Assembly: GCA_937973965.1 (NCBI GenBank)
Contig: CALJJQ010000054.1
Location: forward strand, 1-34,473
Source: an uncultured Calothrix sp.
GTDB lineage: Bacteria > Cyanobacteriota > Cyanobacteriia > Cyanobacteriales > Nostocaceae
DNA: 34,473 nucleotides
Reading direction: 5' to 3'
The position numbers and the translations under genes are program-made. The notes under the pieces are model-generated. The model was not told the origin of the DNA and made no database searches. It worked only from the letters and a program-made list of their open reading frames with translations. This document shows, piece by piece, positions 32,078 through 34,473 of this stretch; position 1 is the first letter of the stretch; each line of letters starts with the position of its first letter.

Positions 32078-34258
32078 ATGGCATCTGAATACGAAGAACA
32101 GGATTATATCGATATTCAACAATATTGGCTGATTCTCCAACGAAGGTGGCTAGTTATTCTACTAGTCCTCGGTTCCGTATTTGGTTTGGCCGCTTTTTAT
32201 ACTTTCACCCGTAAGCCTGTCTATGAAGCCGGTGGTAAGTTGATGTTGAAACAAAATAGCTCCTCTTCGCTGACAGGGCTAAGTGATAAGCTTGGTGAGC
32301 TGAGTGGGTTAACCAATACTAGTAATCCCCTGGAAACAGAAGCGGAGGTGATTCGCTCCACTCCCTCTGTCCAGAAGGTAATTGAGAAGTTTCAACTCCG
32401 CACTCCCAAAGGGGAACCCCTGAGCGTGGAGGATTTTTTGAAAAATCTCAAGGTTAAAAGTGTTCGGGGAACGGATGTGATGGAATTGTCCTACCGCAGC
32501 ACCGCTCCCCAGGAAGCGGCGAATGTGATTAATTTCCTGATGAAGTCCTATTTGGAGGGGAATATCATCAACAATCGGGCAGAAGCGACGGCTGCTAAGG
32601 AATTTCTCTCGAAGCAGGTTCCCCAGTTGGAACGGCGAGTGGTGGTGGCTGAAGCGGATTTACGCCGGTTTAAGGATGAAAATCGGGTGGTGGAACTGAC
32701 GGAGGAAGCTAAGGTTGGGGTGGAGGCAATTAAGGATTTATCCGCAGAATTAACGAGGGCCCAAGCTGCCTTAGCAGAAAAAAATACCCGTGTTCAAACT
32801 TTACAAAATCAGTTGGAATTAAACCGCCAGCAAGCAGTAGAACTTTCCAACCTCAACCAATCCCAGGGTGTACAGCAGGTTTTAGCTGAGTATCAAAAAA
32901 CCCAAGATGAGTTAGCAGTAGCTAAAACCCGCTTGACAAACGACCATCCTACGGTGATTAATTTAACAGAAAAGGTCAATGCCCTCCGCAGCCAGTTGGA
33001 ACAACGGGTGGGTAAGGTACTTGGTGCCGGAGTCGCAGTTCCCGAACGAGATTTACAAATTGGGCAGTTGAAACAGAGTTTAACTGCTGATTTAGTCCGA
33101 GCAGAAGCTGACCGTTTAGCAGCAGAGCAACAAGTACAAGTTATCTCCCGTGCCTTGACAGACTACCAAAACCGTTTAGCAGCCCTACCTAAATTGCAAC
33201 AGCGTCAGCGTGCCCTCGAACGTAAACTTCAGATAGCCCAGTCTACCTACCAACAGGTTCTCAAGCAGTTGCAAGAAGTGGAAGTTGCCGAACAACAGAA
33301 GGTCGGAAATGTTAGAATTGTCTCTCCAGCCCTAGTCCCCGATAAACCCGTTTCCCCCAAAATTATGTTGAATTTGGCGTTAGGTGGATTCCTGGGTGTC
33401 CTCCTGGGAGCTGGAAGTGCCTTATTGCTAGAGGCTCTAGACAAAACCCTCCGAAATATCGACGAAGCCAAGCGTATCCTGGATTTACCCGTGTTGGGAA
33501 CCATTCCCCAATTAGCAGACAAGAAAGGGAAAAAAGTTGGCGAGGAGGAGTTACCAGTATTAAACAACCCCTATTCACCAGCCAGTGTCGCCTTTGAGAT
33601 GTTGCAAACTAATTTGAGTTTTACCGTCTCTGACAACGAATTGCGGGTGATGTTGGTGACTAGTTCCGTTCCAGGGGAAGGAAAATCCTTTGTTTCCGCG
33701 AATTTGGCGGTAGCCATGTCCCAGTTAGGAAAGCGGGTATTACTCATCGATGCAGATATGCGTCGTCCCCGTCAACATAAGCTTTGGCAGTTGGCAAATA
33801 TCACTGGCTTGAGTAATTTTCTCGTTGGTCAAGCAGCCCTCCCCCAAGTGACCCATGAGGCTCTGGTGACATTGGATTTGGTGACAACCGGGACAACTCC
33901 CCCCAATCCGGTGACATTGTTGGAGTCGAAGCGGATGGCGAATTTAATTAAGGAAGCCAGTAGTATTTACGATTGCATTATTATTGATACTCCTCCCCTG
34001 ACAGCAGTTACGGATGCCTTAGTGGTTGGTAAACTGGTGGATGGGTTGTTGTTAGTGGTGCGTCCGGGTGTGGTGGAATCAGCTGCGTTGCAGGCTTCTA
34101 AAAATTTGTTGGAACAAGCCAAAGTTCCCGTATTGGGGATGGTTGTGAATGGGGTAGATGAGAAGAGTGGTTACGGAGGTTATTATTATGCGAAGGGTTA
34201 TTACGGGAAGAAGGAGTTTGATGGGGAAGAGAAGATTGCGGGATTGAAAATTGGGTAA
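32078..34258 (+). CDS. Wzc-type polysaccharide co-polymerase with BY-kinase domain and Tyr tail
   Basis: A 726-residue protein with a Wzz domain (TM1 about 24-43, long coiled-coil-like periplasmic region about 160-420, TM2 about 428-450) and a complete bacterial tyrosine kinase domain. Walker A is VPGEGKSF (531-538, K536), A' LLIDADMRRP (D558, D560) and Walker B CIIIDTPPL (D637). The C-terminus carries six tyrosines (699, 702, 703, 704, 708, 709), the usual autophosphorylation cluster. Such proteins control polymer length and export by cycling oligomerisation with phosphorylation. It differs from the tail-less paralogue at 7441-9726 and is about 22 kb away. ATG start; 365 bp upstream spacer with phased TTAA repeats. 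Confidence 0.93.
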   Translation: MASEYEEQDYIDIQQYWLILQRRWLVILLVLGSVFGLAAFYTFTRKPVYEAGGKLMLKQNSSSSLTGLSDKLGELSGLTNTSNPLETEAEVIRSTPSVQKVIEKFQLRTPKGEPLSVEDFLKNLKVKSVRGTDVMELSYRSTAPQEAANVINFLMKSYLEGNIINNRAEATAAKEFLSKQVPQLERRVVVAEADLRRFKDENRVVELTEEAKVGVEAIKDLSAELTRAQAALAEKNTRVQTLQNQLELNRQQAVELSNLNQSQGVQQVLAEYQKTQDELAVAKTRLTNDHPTVINLTEKVNALRSQLEQRVGKVLGAGVAVPERDLQIGQLKQSLTADLVRAEADRLAAEQQVQVISRALTDYQNRLAALPKLQQRQRALERKLQIAQSTYQQVLKQLQEVEVAEQQKVGNVRIVSPALVPDKPVSPKIMLNLALGGFLGVLLGAGSALLLEALDKTLRNIDEAKRILDLPVLGTIPQLADKKGKKVGEEELPVLNNPYSPASVAFEMLQTNLSFTVSDNELRVMLVTSSVPGEGKSFVSANLAVAMSQLGKRVLLIDADMRRPRQHKLWQLANITGLSNFLVGQAALPQVTHEALVTLDLVTTGTTPPNPVTLLESKRMANLIKEASSIYDCIIIDTPPLTAVTDALVVGKLVDGLLLVVRPGVVESAALQASKNLLEQAKVPVLGMVVNGVDEKSGYGGYYYAKGYYGKKEFDGEEKIAGLKIG

Positions 34259-34425
34259 ATAACTAAAATTGACCCCTCTCCTTAACCCCCTCCCCCAGGG
34301 TGGTTTCATACGCCCAGAGAAATAATGATAATACCTGTTGAGTGTATATAGACATCTACAGCTAGGGAAGAAATGAATCTACTAGAACAGCTACAACAGA
34401 TAGAGGACTAGGACCATATCCGAGG

Positions 34426-34432
34426 AAGGAGG
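34426..34432 (+). promoter_or_regulatory. Strong ribosome-binding site
   Basis: AAGGAGG matches the 16S anti-Shine-Dalgarno well and lies 8 nt before the ATG at 34441. This is the strongest such site in the window. Confidence 0.7.
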
Positions 34433-34440
34433 TACGAATT

Positions 34441-34473
34441 ATGGCTGGTACTGATACTGCTGGTATTGGGAGC
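34441..34473 (+). CDS. Start of an unidentified gene, cut by the window end
   Basis: Only eleven codons are visible (MAGTDTAGIGS), too few to identify a family. Support for a real start is the near-perfect AAGGAGG placed 8 nt upstream and an open frame to the end of the window. It follows the second Wzc gene on the same strand after about 180 bp. Confidence 0.5.
   Translation, partial: MAGTDTAGIGS

Noticed and set aside
34373-34411. A 12-codon frame MNLLEQLQQIED before the last gene
   Set aside because: Too short and with only a weak purine run upstream; more likely part of the leader of the next gene.

Overview
The window comes from a filamentous, probably heterocyst-forming cyanobacterium. 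GCGATCGC (HIP1) octamers occur throughout, inside and between genes. A fraC-fraD-fraE septal cluster is present, along with crtB, short tandem 7-mers and many dispersed palindromic intergenic repeats typical of Nostocales-type genomes. The assignment rests on gene content and repeat style only; no database search was possible.

Layout. 1-411: C-terminal end of a PEP-utilising (phosphohistidine-domain) enzyme. 412-1243: decayed IS630-type DNA. 1244-5623: a small membrane protein, a PlsC-type acyltransferase (minus) and a type IA topoisomerase (plus). 6108-16209: an exopolysaccharide locus in two divergent arms around a 1.27 kb spacer. The left arm (minus) has a Wzc-like chain-length/P-loop protein and a Wzx-like flippase. 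The right arm (plus) has a Wzy/O-antigen-ligase-like polymerase and three glycosyltransferases. 16210-20550: repeats, a secreted beta-barrel-like protein, a terminator, tRNA-Ser(GCU), crtB with a truncated crtP end upstream, and a PhzF-like isomerase. 20551-23257: an RlpA-like protein and a tandem-duplicated cobalamin adenosyltransferase (CobO/BtuR-like). 23837-26783: fraC, fraD and fraE, with repeats in both spacers. 26891-34258: the initiating polyprenyl-phosphate sugar transferase, an outer-membrane barrel-like protein, a small Asn/Thr-repeat secreted protein and a second Wzc with a C-terminal Tyr cluster. 34441-34473: the first codons of another gene.

How it fits together. The sugar transferase, glycosyltransferases, flippase, polymerase and two Wzc-like proteins form most of a Wzx/Wzy-type polysaccharide export pathway, split into two blocks about 10 kb apart by unrelated genes. 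No Wza-type outer-membrane exporter was recognised. The fra genes act at cell-cell septa of filaments.

Most notable observations: (1) a 5'-truncated phytoene desaturase end whose stop codon overlaps the crtB start; (2) two Wzc paralogues, only one with a Tyr tail, the other with altered nucleotide-binding motifs; (3) a CobO with two complete P-loop domains in one chain; (4) a dispersed family of palindromes whose outer arms are related but whose cores differ, one of which supplies the wzx stop codon; (5) a minisatellite-encoded secreted repeat protein next to the EPS genes. I found no CRISPR array, toxin-antitoxin pair, intact insertion sequence or phage module.
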